DNA of 64,000 nucleotides from CAYZED01 sp964477445. Lineage in GTDB: Bacteria > Bacillota > Clostridia > Lutisporales > Lutisporaceae. Positions 1 to 8,589 of this stretch are shown in pieces. The notes below the pieces were generated by a model. The model saw only the letters and a program-made list of their open reading frames with translations, searched no databases and had not been told where the DNA came from. A program made the position numbers and the translations under genes. Position 1 is the stretch's first letter. Each line of letters begins with the position of its first letter. Location: assembly GCA_964477445.1 (NCBI GenBank), contig CAYZED010000008.1, positions 32,685-96,684 on the forward strand, given 5' to 3'.

Positions 1-331
1 GCATAACAGGATTTCCAAATTTCACTATCGCTCCAGAAATAATATTAAATCCTAAAAAGCCCAGCATACTTACTATGAATAAACCAGTTAATGTCTCATA
101 CTTTTTATGTCCATAAGGATGATCTGCATCAACGGGTTTAGCAGCAATTCCTATCCCTATAAGCCCTACAATATTTGATGTTCCATCAGTAATTGAGTGA
201 AATCCATCCGCCGTCATACTGGCACTATTTATTATAGTTCCCATAACTACCTTCGCCGCAGCAACTGCAAAATTTGCAAACAAAATAATAGTTAATACCC
301 ATCTAATCTGTTTAAATCTAATAACTGTCAT
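1..331 (-). CDS. Cation diffusion facilitator family transporter, N-terminal part (cut by window edge)
   Basis: Integral membrane divalent-metal efflux protein of the CDF family. About 110 N-terminal residues are visible: an amphipathic start, a first membrane helix, then the family metal site with HSITDG in the second helix, followed by the DADHPYGHKKYE signature and a third hydrophobic segment. The start is the ATG at 331, preceded by a GGAGG ribosome site about 5 nt upstream. The rest of the gene lies to the left of the window. The metal (zinc, manganese, cobalt or iron) cannot be told from this part. Confidence 0.9.
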   Translation of the reverse strand, partial: MTVIRFKQIRWVLTIILFANFAVAAAKVVMGTIINSASMTADGFHSITDGTSNIVGLIGIGIAAKPVDADHPYGHKKYETLTGLFIVSMLGFLGFNIISGAIVKFGNPVM

Positions 332-417
332 TACATGCCTCCATCCAATATTTACTTTCTGATTCACTTAATTATAGCATTCAAATACAAAATTCAATAA
401 GAATATTACATCAATCA

Positions 418-1659
418 CTATATTAACCCAATCGGTACAATCAAATTTTCGCTATCAAAGGCACTCAGCTCTTCTTTCATGCAAAGCACGGCGCTTTTCC
501 CCCGTTCCTGTTCTGCTTTATCCAGAGTTTTAAAAACCTTTGTTAATTGGTTTGCCGGAGATGCGGTTTTTTTAATTTCAATCGGAGAAAGTTTCCCATC
601 TGCTTCGATTATAAGATCAATCTCTTTCATGTCTTTGTCTCTGTAATAGTATAAAAATGGGGTCTTCGCAGCGTTATAATAACTCTTAAGAATCTCGCTA
701 ACGACATAGTTTTCTAACATCGCACCATTCATAGCTCCACTTTCAAGAGTCTCTGGACTGCTCCACTTAGTAATGTAAGCACAAAGCCCGGTATCATAAA
801 AGTAAAGCTTTGGAGTTTTAATTGTTCGTTTTAGTATGTTGTTCGAAAATGGATGCAGATAGAATATAATCCCCAAAGTCTCCAAAATTGTCATCCAGCT
901 TTTGGCTGTTATTTGATTTATGTCAGCATCCCTAGATATATCGGCATAGTTAACTAATTGGCTAACGCGTCCAGCCACTGCAGTAATGAATTTCATAAAT
1001 TTCAGCGAATCAATCGATCCAGATAATTCTTTAATGTCTCGCTCTAGGTAGGTGCTTAGATAGCTCATATAAAAAATATTACTGTCCTTATATTTCCCGC
1101 TTACGACAGCCGGCATTCCTCCTATGAATATGCGTTTGAACATTTCTGGAGTTGTTACTTTCTTAATCTTTTTTTGCCGGACTGATAAAGTAGTTATGTC
1201 TACCTTAAATGGAGTATTCTCTGTTGTATTATAAATTTCATTCTGCGAAAGAGTAGAAAGGCTCAACACTGCAACCCTTCCTGCCAAAGATTCTTGAACG
1301 CCACTCATCAGTTTAAATATCTGCGATCCCGTTAACCAAAACTCCCCAGCCAGCTGGTTTTTATCGCACATAATCTTAATGTACGTGAATAATTCAGGTG
1401 CATACTGTACTTCATCAATAAATATCGGAGTTTTATATATTTGAAAAAACATAGCCGGATCTGATTTCGCCAGAGCTCTGATTGTAAGATCATCTAGCGT
1501 TACATAGGTTCTTTCTGTTCCTTCCATCAGGTTTCTCAGCATTGTCGTTTTTCCAACCTGTCGCGGACCAGTAATTAGTATTGCTGGATATTGCTCAGAC
1601 AGATCTAGCACAATCTGCTCCATANNNNNNNNNNCCATACTACGTTTTATATAACTCAT
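418..1659 (-). CDS. AAA-type ATPase with DUF4143 domain
   Basis: Cytoplasmic ATP-binding protein of the widespread AAA_14/DUF4143 family (COG1373), whose cellular role is poorly known. The N-terminal half shows Walker A GPRQVGKTT and a Walker B-like FIDEVQY, then an LTGSQ sensor; the C-terminal half has YFYDTGLCAY and the PD-(D/E)XK-like stretch EIDLIIEADGKLSPIEIKK typical of DUF4143. I place the start at the ATG at 1659 (MSYIKRS), behind GTGGTGAG. A 10-N run at 1625-1634 is flanked on both sides by CCATA; collapsing it gives an uninterrupted MSYIKRSMEQIV of about 408 residues. It is monocistronic with its own promoter. Some relatives sit near defence genes, but there is no such context here. 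Confidence 0.9.
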   Translation of the reverse strand: MSYIKRSMXXXXMEQIVLDLSEQYPAILITGPRQVGKTTMLRNLMEGTERTYVTLDDLTIRALAKSDPAMFFQIYKTPIFIDEVQYAPELFTYIKIMCDKNQLAGEFWLTGSQIFKLMSGVQESLAGRVAVLSLSTLSQNEIYNTTENTPFKVDITTLSVRQKKIKKVTTPEMFKRIFIGGMPAVVSGKYKDSNIFYMSYLSTYLERDIKELSGSIDSLKFMKFITAVAGRVSQLVNYADISRDADINQITAKSWMTILETLGIIFYLHPFSNNILKRTIKTPKLYFYDTGLCAYITKWSSPETLESGAMNGAMLENYVVSEILKSYYNAAKTPFLYYYRDKDMKEIDLIIEADGKLSPIEIKKTASPANQLTKVFKTLDKAEQERGKSAVLCMKEELSAFDSENLIVPIGLI

Positions 1660-1696
1660 TTTCTCACCACTTTCGTCCAATCTATGTCACGTCTAT

Positions 1697-1725
1697 ATAT
1701 TAGCCGAAAATATCGCAAAATGCAA
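1697..1725 (-). promoter_or_regulatory. Promoter of the DUF4143 ATPase gene
   Basis: On the minus strand, -35 TTGCAT (1720-1725) and -10 TAATAT (1697-1702) are separated by 17 bp, about 40 nt upstream of the chosen start codon. This fits a housekeeping sigma-A promoter. Confidence 0.55.
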
Positions 1726-1895
1726 GCCTCTTAGTTCGTATCAGCACCTTTTTAAAATCTGATTGATGTATGGTTGATTGGCTTTATCTGCTCTCAAGAG
1801 ATGTTAGAACAAAAGGCCGATTCAGCCGTCTCGTCATGAGCTGTGGGAATCTATAATATGCATCTTTTAGACATCTATAAGTAATTTCTCACAAT

Positions 1896-1923
1896 AAAAA
1901 AGAGATAGCGTTTAAACTATCTC
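1896..1923 (-). terminator. Intrinsic terminator after tRNA-Val
   Basis: Minus-strand hairpin with stem GAGATAG/CTATCTC (1917-1923 with 1902-1908) and an 8-nt loop, followed by six T. It lies 12 nt beyond the CCA end of the tRNA gene. Confidence 0.85.
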
Positions 1924-1935
1924 TATCATTACTTA

Positions 1936-2013
1936 TGGTGGGCGGTACTGGGTTCGAACCAGCGACCCCTACGATGTCAACGTAGTACTCTAACCAAGCT
2001 GAGCTAACCGCCC
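1936..2013 (-). tRNA. tRNA-Val (anticodon GAC)
   Basis: Full cloverleaf on the minus strand: acceptor GGGCGGT/ACCGCCC, anticodon stem CTACG/CGTAG enclosing TTGACAT (anticodon GAC), T arm with GGTTCGAACC, and an encoded CCA end. It stands alone with its own strong promoter and terminator. Confidence 0.97.
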
Positions 2014-2055
2014 TTACGTTAGAGCAAGTCATTCGGCAAGCTCCTCTGCCTACCC

Positions 2056-2085
2056 ATTATACATTTCAGAACGTTTTTTTGTCAA
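2056..2085 (-). promoter_or_regulatory. Strong promoter of tRNA-Val
   Basis: Perfect consensus hexamers on the minus strand: TTGACA (2080-2085) and TATAAT (2056-2061) with an 18-bp spacer. The tRNA begins about 40 nt downstream. Confidence 0.85.
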
Positions 2086-2144
2086 TCCTAAATTCACAAT
2101 ATATCTCAGTCAAAAACCAAATATATTACGTAAGTTAAGTCACA

Positions 2145-3122
2145 CTATTTCGCACTAGGGATAAATAACTGCTGCCCGTTCTTTTTATAGCTTTTAATTA
2201 AAGCTTGGCCTTCTTTTGATGTAATAAAATCTGAAAAAGCTTTAGCCGCTTTTGCATTAACATTTGGGAATTTCGCAGGGTTTACTAGAATAACTCCATA
2301 AGGGTTAAATAATTTTGAGTTGCCAAGTGCTACAAGCTTAAGATTTGTTAGCTTATCTTTTGCAGAACCCCAAGTTCCACTGTCAACTAATGTATAGCCT
2401 TGTAATTCATTTGCCATATTTAATAAATCAAGCATTCCAACGCCTGTTTCTTTATACCAAGTATCAGTTTTCCCTGAAGGCGTAACTCCTGCAGTTTTCC
2501 AAATCGATAGTTCCTTTGTATTTGTGCCTGATTTATCAGCTCTCGATAAAAATATGCTTTTTGTATTATAAATCTTTTTGAAGGCATCAGTTGGGTCAGT
2601 CTGACCAGTTATTTTAGCCGGATCATTCTTTGGTCCGACTATATAATAGAAATTATACATTACGTCTTTTCTGTCTATTCCATATCCACCAGCAACGAAT
2701 GCATCTTCAGCTGCTCTGGAATGAACAAGTAACAAATCGGCATCTCCACGTTTTCCAATTTCAATCGCTTCTCCTGAACCCACTGAAACCCACTTAGTTT
2801 TCGTCTTGTATTTATTGTCAAAAATCGGCACTAAATAGTCCAATAAACCAGTATCATTAGTGCTTGTTGTTGTGGCAATAGTTAAACTAGTTCCTCTAAT
2901 TTCATTTCTTTCAGGAATTATTAACTTTTGCCCTACTTTTAATTTTTTTGTTCCATTTGCGTCTGTAATGTCTTCTACGGCAACGTTAAACTTATTTGCG
3001 ATTTTTAGTAGCGTGTCACCCTTTACTACTTTGTAGTTAGTTACCACAGCAAATGCAAAACTTGTACTTGTTAGCATAATCACCATAGCTAGCAGTAAAC
3101 ATAATAGTTTTCTTGATCTCAT
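2145..3122 (-). CDS. tupA: Tungstate ABC transporter binding protein with N-terminal LysM domain
   Basis: Extracellular oxyanion-binding protein of the TupA (tungstate) type, the third gene of a tupB-tupC-tupA operon. Residues 1-25 form a signal peptide ending SFAFA. Residues about 29-72 are a LysM repeat (YKVVKGDTLLKIANKFNV ... LKVGQKLIIP). Residues about 78-325 are the binding protein, beginning with the family signature TTTSTNDTGLLDYL and including GSGEAIEIGKRGDADLLLVHS. TupA proteins of Gram-positives are normally lipoproteins held by a lipobox cysteine; none is seen here, so the LysM may hold the protein on peptidoglycan instead (inference). The leader riboswitch upstream of tupB should control it. 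Specificity for tungstate over molybdate is inferred from motif resemblance. Confidence 0.88.
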   Translation of the reverse strand: MRSRKLLCLLLAMVIMLTSTSFAFAVVTNYKVVKGDTLLKIANKFNVAVEDITDANGTKKLKVGQKLIIPERNEIRGTSLTIATTTSTNDTGLLDYLVPIFDNKYKTKTKWVSVGSGEAIEIGKRGDADLLLVHSRAAEDAFVAGGYGIDRKDVMYNFYYIVGPKNDPAKITGQTDPTDAFKKIYNTKSIFLSRADKSGTNTKELSIWKTAGVTPSGKTDTWYKETGVGMLDLLNMANELQGYTLVDSGTWGSAKDKLTNLKLVALGNSKLFNPYGVILVNPAKFPNVNAKAAKAFSDFITSKEGQALIKSYKKNGQQLFIPSAK

Positions 3123-3186
3123 TTTATTCTCTCCTCTTAATTTTTTATAGTAATTTTAACATGTTTTAACATAGCTAAAATTTTAC

Positions 3187-3918
3187 TCAATAGATCATGC
3201 GCCCTGTTAAAAAATCTTTGGTCTGTTCATTCTCAGAATTCAAAAATATTTCTTCTGTATCATTTGTTTCAATAATTCTTCCATCCATAATTACCATGGT
3301 TTTTCTGGCTAATCTTCTAGCTTGAAACATATTATGTGTTATTAGAAAAACAGTTGTGTTAAATTCATCATTAGATTTTCTTATCATATTTTCAATAATT
3401 TCAACATTTTTCGGATCCAAATTTGCAGTAGGTTCATCCATAAGCAGTAAATCAGGGTTAAGCACCATTGCTCTGGCTAATGAAACTCTACTTGCTTCTC
3501 CGCCGGAAAGAGTAACAGCATTTTGTTTTAATAAGTCCTGAACTCCTGTCCACTCAGCGATAAATTCTACTTTCTCTTTAACGTTACTTCCTTTAAAATT
3601 TCTTATTCTCAAACCATATGCAATGTTATTAAAAACTGAAGTGTTAAACATTGATGGTTTTTGGAAAACAAGTGCCATTTTCCTCGCAATTTGTATTGAA
3701 TAATTTTTTGATTGTGAGAATTCATCATTTTCAAATAAAACTTTCCCCGTATCTGGTTTCTCTATGCCATTAATTATCGAAAGTAGGGTGCTTTTCCCAG
3801 CGCCACTAGGTCCTATCAGTGATGTAATTTCACCCTTTTTTATTTCACAATTCTTTATATCAAGTACAAGCTTTCCATTATAACTCTTAGTAAGGTTATC
3901 AATTTCTAATAATTTCAT
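3187..3918 (-). CDS. tupC: Tungstate ABC transporter ATP-binding protein
   Basis: Cytoplasmic ATPase energising oxyanion import with the adjacent permease. It shows Walker A GPSGAGKST, the Q-loop FQKPSMF, signature LSGGEASR, Walker B LLLMDEP and the H-loop ITHN; 243 residues is normal for the family. Its ATG overlaps the tupB stop by 4 nt (ATGA), so the two are translationally coupled. It lies between the permease and the LysM-fused binding protein, which identifies it as part of a tungstate or molybdate importer. Confidence 0.9.
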   Translation of the reverse strand: MKLLEIDNLTKSYNGKLVLDIKNCEIKKGEITSLIGPSGAGKSTLLSIINGIEKPDTGKVLFENDEFSQSKNYSIQIARKMALVFQKPSMFNTSVFNNIAYGLRIRNFKGSNVKEKVEFIAEWTGVQDLLKQNAVTLSGGEASRVSLARAMVLNPDLLLMDEPTANLDPKNVEIIENMIRKSNDEFNTTVFLITHNMFQARRLARKTMVIMDGRIIETNDTEEIFLNSENEQTKDFLTGRMIY

Positions 3919-4628
3919 CGCGAAACCCTCCTAAAGTTTTTTAGGACTTCAAGTAGACTGTTAATAACAAATGCCATAATTAACAAAATAATTCCCAACG
4001 CAAGAGCGGTCTCGAATTCTCCCATACCTTTATGCAAAGCAATTGCAGTGGTCATAACTCTGGTTTCATATCTTATGTTTCCACCAACCATCATAACTGC
4101 TCCAACTTCGGCAATTAGTCTTCCAAAAACTACTATAATAGATGAAACAATCCCATATCTTGCTTCTTTGAAAACAGTATACGCACATTGAACTGGCTTA
4201 GCACCTAAACTTTTAGCAGTAAGATACATGCTTTTTGGAACTTCAATTATTACAGATGAAGTAAGACCAATTACTAGTGGAAATGCTAAAAAGAATTGTG
4301 CAATTATCATTGCAGTTACAGTAAATAGTAACCTGTGATCTCCCACTAAACCAGTTTGATTTGACAGGAGAATATAAACTATTAGTCCTGCAACAACTGG
4401 TGGCAATGACATGAATGTGTTTACAATATTCATTATTATAAACTTTCCTCTAAACTTCTTTAATCCCAAAAATAATCCTATCGGAATTCCGAAAATAGAA
4501 GCAAAAAAAAGTGCTACAAATGTTACTCTAAGCGATAAAAAAATTATACCGTAGGTTTCAGAGTCAAAAGATGCAAGTAATCGGAACGCTTCTTTTAATA
4601 TATCTGCAAAATATGAAATGTAGCTCAC
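3915..4628 (-). CDS. tupB: Tungstate ABC transporter permease
   Basis: Inner-membrane permease of the binding-protein-dependent family with about five to six membrane helices. The EAA-type cytoplasmic loop for ATPase contact is visible as AKSLGAKPVQCAYTVFKEARYGI. At 237 residues it matches TupB/WtpB-type permeases. It is the first gene after the leader carrying a cofactor-type riboswitch and terminator, so its expression should follow cofactor or metal status. Confidence 0.88.
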   Translation of the reverse strand: MSYISYFADILKEAFRLLASFDSETYGIIFLSLRVTFVALFFASIFGIPIGLFLGLKKFRGKFIIMNIVNTFMSLPPVVAGLIVYILLSNQTGLVGDHRLLFTVTAMIIAQFFLAFPLVIGLTSSVIIEVPKSMYLTAKSLGAKPVQCAYTVFKEARYGIVSSIIVVFGRLIAEVGAVMMVGGNIRYETRVMTTAIALHKGMGEFETALALGIILLIMAFVINSLLEVLKNFRRVSR

Positions 4629-4637
4629 TTCCTCTAT

Positions 4638-4666
4638 AAAAAAATAAACAGCCTACGAAAAGGCTG
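4638..4666 (-). terminator. Regulatory terminator in the tup operon leader
   Basis: Minus-strand hairpin CAGCCT-TTTCGT-AGGCTG (4649-4666) followed by TTTATTTTTTT, only about 20 nt before the tupB start. A perfect terminator between promoter and first gene, directly after an aptamer-like structure, is the usual expression platform of a transcription-controlling riboswitch. Confidence 0.85.
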
Positions 4667-4687
4667 CATAAAAATGCTTAGTAAACT

Positions 4688-4815
4688 AAACATTCGCATC
4701 TTCCTCTTCAAACACGGAGGGCATAAACGTTTCCATTTATACCTTCAACAGCTCAAAAGAACTGTTTCGGCTTATTTTCATGGAGTTACAAAACTCTTTA
4801 GAAAAATCAGCTTGG
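4688..4815 (-). promoter_or_regulatory. Moco/Tuco-type riboswitch (molybdenum/tungsten cofactor RNA)
   Basis: The 5' leader of tupBCA folds into several hairpins read on the minus strand. First is GAGTT-TTGT-AACTC, then AACAGTTC-TTTT-GAGCTGTT. A stem follows capped by a GAAA tetraloop (ATAAATG-GAAA-CGTTTAT). The 3' segment ATGCCCTCC...GAGGAAGATGC resembles the conserved TGCCTCC/GAGGAAGA portion of the Moco RNA motif as I remember it, and the upstream CTCC...GCCGAAA also resembles it. Moco RNAs, and the Tuco variants, are known upstream of molybdate/tungstate transport genes. A terminator follows within about 20 nt. The assignment rests on recall and context, not on a covariance search. Confidence 0.72.
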
Positions 4816-4839
4816 AAAATATATATTAACTTCGATAAA

Positions 4840-4868
4840 ATTTTATCATGCCCAAGTGAATCTGGCAA
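4840..4868 (-). promoter_or_regulatory. Promoter of the tup operon leader
   Basis: Minus strand: -35 TTGCCA (4863-4868), 17-bp spacer, extended -10 TGATAAAAT (hexamer 4840-4845). Transcription would start about 15-20 nt before the riboswitch fold. Confidence 0.6.
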
Positions 4869-4883
4869 TATATAATATATTTT

Positions 4884-5264
4884 TTATCCTATTGTTTCTG
4901 TCTCGACTTTTTTCTTTGGTACAAACTTTTCAATAAGCTCTGGAACCATTCCAACAAGTCTATCTATATCGGTTCTGCCTTTTACTGGTATAATACTAAC
5001 AATCCCGTCTTTTACTACTAAGACAGCATCTGTTGTGATTTTTGCACCCATACCCACACCTAATCCAGAACTTTCATTGTTTACAGGCCCTTTCCCACCG
5101 CCTCCGCCAGCACCAAATGAAACCGTAACTAATGGAATTATAGTAGTTTCACCTATAACTATAGCTTCTCCCACTACTGTTTCAGTCCTTAAAAACTTTT
5201 CTAAATAGCTAAATGCCGTATCAAGGTTTTCATTAACTTTGTTTTTTCCCATTTCCTTTTCCAT
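4884..5264 (-). CDS. gerW: GerW/YtfJ family sporulation protein
   Basis: Small forespore-associated protein of the GerW (YtfJ) family, linked in Bacillus to spore germination. The 126 residues show an N-terminal helix (LDTAFSYLEKFLRTETVVGEAI), the family glycine cluster FGAGGGGGKGP and the strand-rich end AVLVVKDGIVSIIPVKG. The ATG follows AAGGAG at 8 nt and lies inside the end of the upstream DUF2953 gene, an overlap of about 32 bp. The pairing of ytfI and ytfJ is conserved in endospore formers and is the best evidence in this window for a sporulating organism. Confidence 0.92.
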   Translation of the reverse strand: MEKEMGKNKVNENLDTAFSYLEKFLRTETVVGEAIVIGETTIIPLVTVSFGAGGGGGKGPVNNESSGLGVGMGAKITTDAVLVVKDGIVSIIPVKGRTDIDRLVGMVPELIEKFVPKKKVETETIG

Positions 5265-5964
5265 TTCTTTTTCTCCTTCTCATTTCACAAATTAGTTGTC
5301 TTATTGGTTTTTTTATAATTAAATTTATTGTCGCAAAAAGTATAGTAATTGGGACTATAAAACCACGTGCGGTTATTTTCATATCAAAATATATTTCATG
5401 AAAAACTGGAGAAATATCGAAAGATTGATTTGTGCTTAAAAAAGGAACAGAACAGTAAATACCATAAATTTTTCCTGTATCAGCTGGATCATCTAGCCCA
5501 TAAACAATACGAATCTTAAGCGCTTTAGGTTTTAAAATTTTAAGTATTTTCGCAAAATACTTAAAAACATATTCTATAATCCCATTCTTTATAGCTTTCT
5601 TTAGATCGGAGAAAGTCAGCTCAGAACTTTTCACTTTCTTGTCCTTTTGTTCGTCAATTTGTTTTTCTGCTTCGATTTTTTCTTTTGATTTTTTGTTCAA
5701 AGCCTTAAACTTAAAACCAGCAATTTTTGTTTCACTAATTAATTTTTCACTGTATTTTAAGTTGAATGACACAAATCCAAATACCCAATTAACAAATATC
5801 TCTCCCTCAGGGCCTTCGCCAAGCAAGTATTCAAAATTTATTTTGTATCTTATTGGTAGCGAAATAATTAGTAAAACTATAAGAATTACAAAAATCAAAA
5901 AATAAAGAATCGCTTTAATTACAATCATAATAAACATCAAAAAACTAAGCAAGATCGACATCAA
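5233..5964 (-). CDS. ytfI: DUF2953 (YtfI-like) membrane-anchored protein
   Basis: Protein of about 243 residues with one long N-terminal membrane segment (residues about 4-35) followed by a soluble DUF2953-type region; a basic C-terminus (RRRKRNGKGNGKK) ends the protein. The middle holds a lysine/glutamate-rich linker. Its partner gerW overlaps its 3' end, and its own 5' end overlaps the upstream zinc-finger gene by 4 nt, so the three form one operon. Molecular function is unknown; a sporulation role is inferred from the ytfI-ytfJ pairing. Confidence 0.8.
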   Translation of the reverse strand: MMSILLSFLMFIMIVIKAILYFLIFVILIVLLIISLPIRYKINFEYLLGEGPEGEIFVNWVFGFVSFNLKYSEKLISETKIAGFKFKALNKKSKEKIEAEKQIDEQKDKKVKSSELTFSDLKKAIKNGIIEYVFKYFAKILKILKPKALKIRIVYGLDDPADTGKIYGIYCSVPFLSTNQSFDISPVFHEIYFDMKITARGFIVPITILFATINLIIKKPIRQLICEMRRRKRNGKGNGKKQS

Positions 5965-6320
5965 GTGCTTCCTCCAGTTTTCTTTCTATCTGCTATTTTT
6001 TTCTTAGCAACTTTAATGGCTTTTTTTATTAAAAAATTTGATAAAGGCTTTCCCGCTGTTAATGCGAATATCTCTCCAAATAGTATAATCGCTTGCCCAT
6101 ATTTATTTCCTTTTACCCTTTTTTCAACAATATCCGAAAACTTTTTTGAGGTTTCTATGGAAAACTTCTTTAGTAATCCGTCATTAATTTTATTTTCATT
6201 ATATATGGAATAACAAACTGAGCAAGACTTGATATGCTCCTCAACAAATATACATTCAAGTTGTTCTGCTTTACCTAAAGCGTATTTAATTATTATTTCT
6301 TTATCGAATTTGCAAGGCAT
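5961..6320 (-). CDS. Small zinc-finger (zf-HC2-like) protein
   Basis: Protein of 119 residues starting MPCKFDKE. The N-terminal part has the pattern C-x(n)-H-x3-C-x2-C (MPCK ... EEHIKSCSVC) typical of anti-sigma-like zinc fingers, followed by a basic helical region ending KKKIADRKKTGGST. I choose the ATG at 6320 because AGGAGGAG lies 8 nt upstream; an upstream in-frame start would run through that site. No membrane helix of the classical anti-sigma type is obvious, though residues about 75-100 are fairly hydrophobic. It is the first gene of the ytfI-gerW operon; no sigma factor is adjacent. Confidence 0.7.
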   Translation of the reverse strand: MPCKFDKEIIIKYALGKAEQLECIFVEEHIKSCSVCYSIYNENKINDGLLKKFSIETSKKFSDIVEKRVKGNKYGQAIILFGEIFALTAGKPLSNFLIKKAIKVAKKKIADRKKTGGST

Positions 6321-6379
6321 TGAATCACTCCTCCTAAGCATAAATCCTTCTTTTATGTATTATAACAAATGCGTTGGGA

Positions 6380-6430
6380 TTAAATATTGTAACTTATGCT
6401 ATATATTTAAATATTGTACCATATGCGATA
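6380..6430. repeat. 27-bp tandem repeat, two units
   Basis: Two units, TTAAATATTGTAACTTATGC and a near copy with CCATATGC, start 27 bp apart in the region between the divergent zinc-finger and histidine-kinase genes. It may overlap promoter elements for either gene, but no clear hexamer pair is seen. Confidence 0.7.
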
Positions 6431-6603
6431 GATTGGATATTAGTAATAGCATTTAAATATCAGCCAATTTCGGGTATACTATTAATATTGATATTTTTTA
6501 TTAAAAAATGCAATTATAAACTATCGTTAATACACATATTTATTAAATTACAATTTACAAATTACAAATTCTGTTAGCAAATTATATTGATGAGGTGAAG
6601 TCT

Positions 6604-8589
6604 TTGGAAGCATTTACAAAAGTTTTTCAGATTATGATTGATATGATACTCCCAAGTTCATATTTTGGATACAATGATAAACTATATTCATTATTTATTT
6701 TAATTACATTTGTTTTTTCTGTCTTCATTTTAGCATATATGACATTTAGAATGGAGAAAAACAAACTCTATTTCACGCTTTTCTTTGCTTTAATGTGTTT
6801 AAGTATATGGATTATTGCAACTTTCTTTAAACATTCAGCTAATTTTACTTTTGATCAAAACAGATGGCTTAGTGTAGAGTATTTTGCTCGAATAATGTTT
6901 GCTCCTACCTGGTATTTATTTAGCGAAGCTTACATATCACGACATAGGAAAATGAAGTCTATCCCTGGTACATTTCTTGTAGTTGCGTTCTTTTTCTTTT
7001 ACTCCATTACAGCTATTGGTATTCCCTTATTGGATAAAACGCAAGCAGTAACAGTTCTTTTTTCTTTACAATATCTATTAGGATTTATGGTTTGTTATGT
7101 TTTAATACTTTTTAGTATATACAGATTAAAAAAATACGCAAAAATTCAAAAAGGTGTTTTCATAAAACAAATAAACATGTTAAGTATTGGTGTGTATATC
7201 ATTACTGTATCTGATTTTGTCTTCGGACTAAATACTTTTGGATTAAAAGTTGATATCGTCCCAATAGCTATAGCTGTTGCACTAGTATTTATCTGGCGTT
7301 CGATAACCCAGTATAAATTACTTGAAGTTGTTCCTATCGCTATCAGAGAAGTTTTTAATAATATGGAAGAGAGTGTAATTGTTGTAAATGAGGACGGAAC
7401 AATACTTGATACAAACCAATCCGCATTAAGACTTTTTAAAGACTTCTACCTACCTGAAAGAGATATTAACATTATCAATCTACTAACGAATGTAAAAGAC
7501 AAAATTTCGAATTTTGATGAAATTAATGCTCTTCTACAGGATGGACTATCTGATGCAAATAACAGTTTCACAATAGATACAACTATTTTCTATGATCCAC
7601 CTATGTATTTACATCTCCAATTCGGTCCAATTTATGATAAAACAAAACGCGCTGTTGGTTATATTATTGTTATTGATGATATTACCTATAGTATGACACT
7701 TTTAATAGAGAATGAAAAACAAAACACAAGATTGCTAGACCAAAATTATGAATTAGAAGCTCAAACCCAAGAATTAGAGGCCCAAAAAGAAGAACTTATG
7801 GCTATGAATGAAGATCTTGAAAGTACAATGATTCAACTTAAATCCGCTCAAAATCAATTAATTCATTCAGAAAAAATGGCTTCGCTTGGAAATTTGGTGG
7901 CAGGAATTGCACACGAAATCAATACCCCTCTCGGTTCAATAAACAGTAATTTAGATATAACAAATATCATCGTTAATAAGCTGAGTTCAGCAGATGACAT
8001 TTCTAATAATCCTGAGTTAATAAACCTTGTCAAAAAATTAGAACGAGTTAATGAAATTAACTCGTTAGCTTGTCATAGAATCCTTGAAATCGTGCTCAGC
8101 CTGAAGAACTTTTCCAGACTCGATGAAGCTGATTTCCAAAAAGCAGATATCCATGAAGGCATAAATAGTACTTTATTACTCTTAAATAATCAAATTAAAA
8201 ATAAGATTATAGTATTTAAGGATTTTGGTGAAATTTCATTAATAGACTGTTATCCTAATCAATTAAATCAAGTATTTATGAATATTTTAGTGAATGCCAC
8301 ACAAGCAATAGAGGAAAAAGGTGAGATTTTTATTAAAACTTATGAAAAAGATGAAAATGTTATTATTGAAATTATAGATACTGGAAAAGGGATTAAAGAA
8401 GAAAATCTTCAAAAACTATTTGATCCAGGTTTTACCACGAAGGGCGTTGGGGTTGGAACCGGTTTAGGTCTCTCAATCACCTATAAAATTGTAGAAAATC
8501 ATAATGGAAAGGTTTATGCTGAAAACACAAAAGAACACGGCGCTAAGTTTTCAATTATACTTCCGATAAATAATATTAGAGAGAATTAA
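6604..8589 (+). CDS. Membrane sensor histidine kinase with 7TM, PAS and HisKA/HATPase domains
   Basis: Orphan sensor kinase, one of the few plus-strand genes. Residues about 20-235 form seven membrane helices of the histidine-kinase N-terminal 7TM type. A PAS domain follows (about 245-365, starting VFNNMEESVIVVNEDG), then a glutamate/glutamine-rich coiled coil. The HisKA box has the phospho-acceptor in VAGIAHEINTPLGS. The HATPase shows N-box FMNILVNATQAI, G1 DTGKGI and G2 GTGLGLSI. I favour the TTG at 6604 because GAGGTG sits 5 nt before it; a GTG at 6595 lies within that site. No response regulator is adjacent, so the partner is encoded elsewhere. The signal is unknown. Confidence 0.93.
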   Translation: MEAFTKVFQIMIDMILPSSYFGYNDKLYSLFILITFVFSVFILAYMTFRMEKNKLYFTLFFALMCLSIWIIATFFKHSANFTFDQNRWLSVEYFARIMFAPTWYLFSEAYISRHRKMKSIPGTFLVVAFFFFYSITAIGIPLLDKTQAVTVLFSLQYLLGFMVCYVLILFSIYRLKKYAKIQKGVFIKQINMLSIGVYIITVSDFVFGLNTFGLKVDIVPIAIAVALVFIWRSITQYKLLEVVPIAIREVFNNMEESVIVVNEDGTILDTNQSALRLFKDFYLPERDINIINLLTNVKDKISNFDEINALLQDGLSDANNSFTIDTTIFYDPPMYLHLQFGPIYDKTKRAVGYIIVIDDITYSMTLLIENEKQNTRLLDQNYELEAQTQELEAQKEELMAMNEDLESTMIQLKSAQNQLIHSEKMASLGNLVAGIAHEINTPLGSINSNLDITNIIVNKLSSADDISNNPELINLVKKLERVNEINSLACHRILEIVLSLKNFSRLDEADFQKADIHEGINSTLLLLNNQIKNKIIVFKDFGEISLIDCYPNQLNQVFMNILVNATQAIEEKGEIFIKTYEKDENVIIEIIDTGKGIKEENLQKLFDPGFTTKGVGVGTGLGLSITYKIVENHNGKVYAENTKEHGAKFSIILPINNIREN

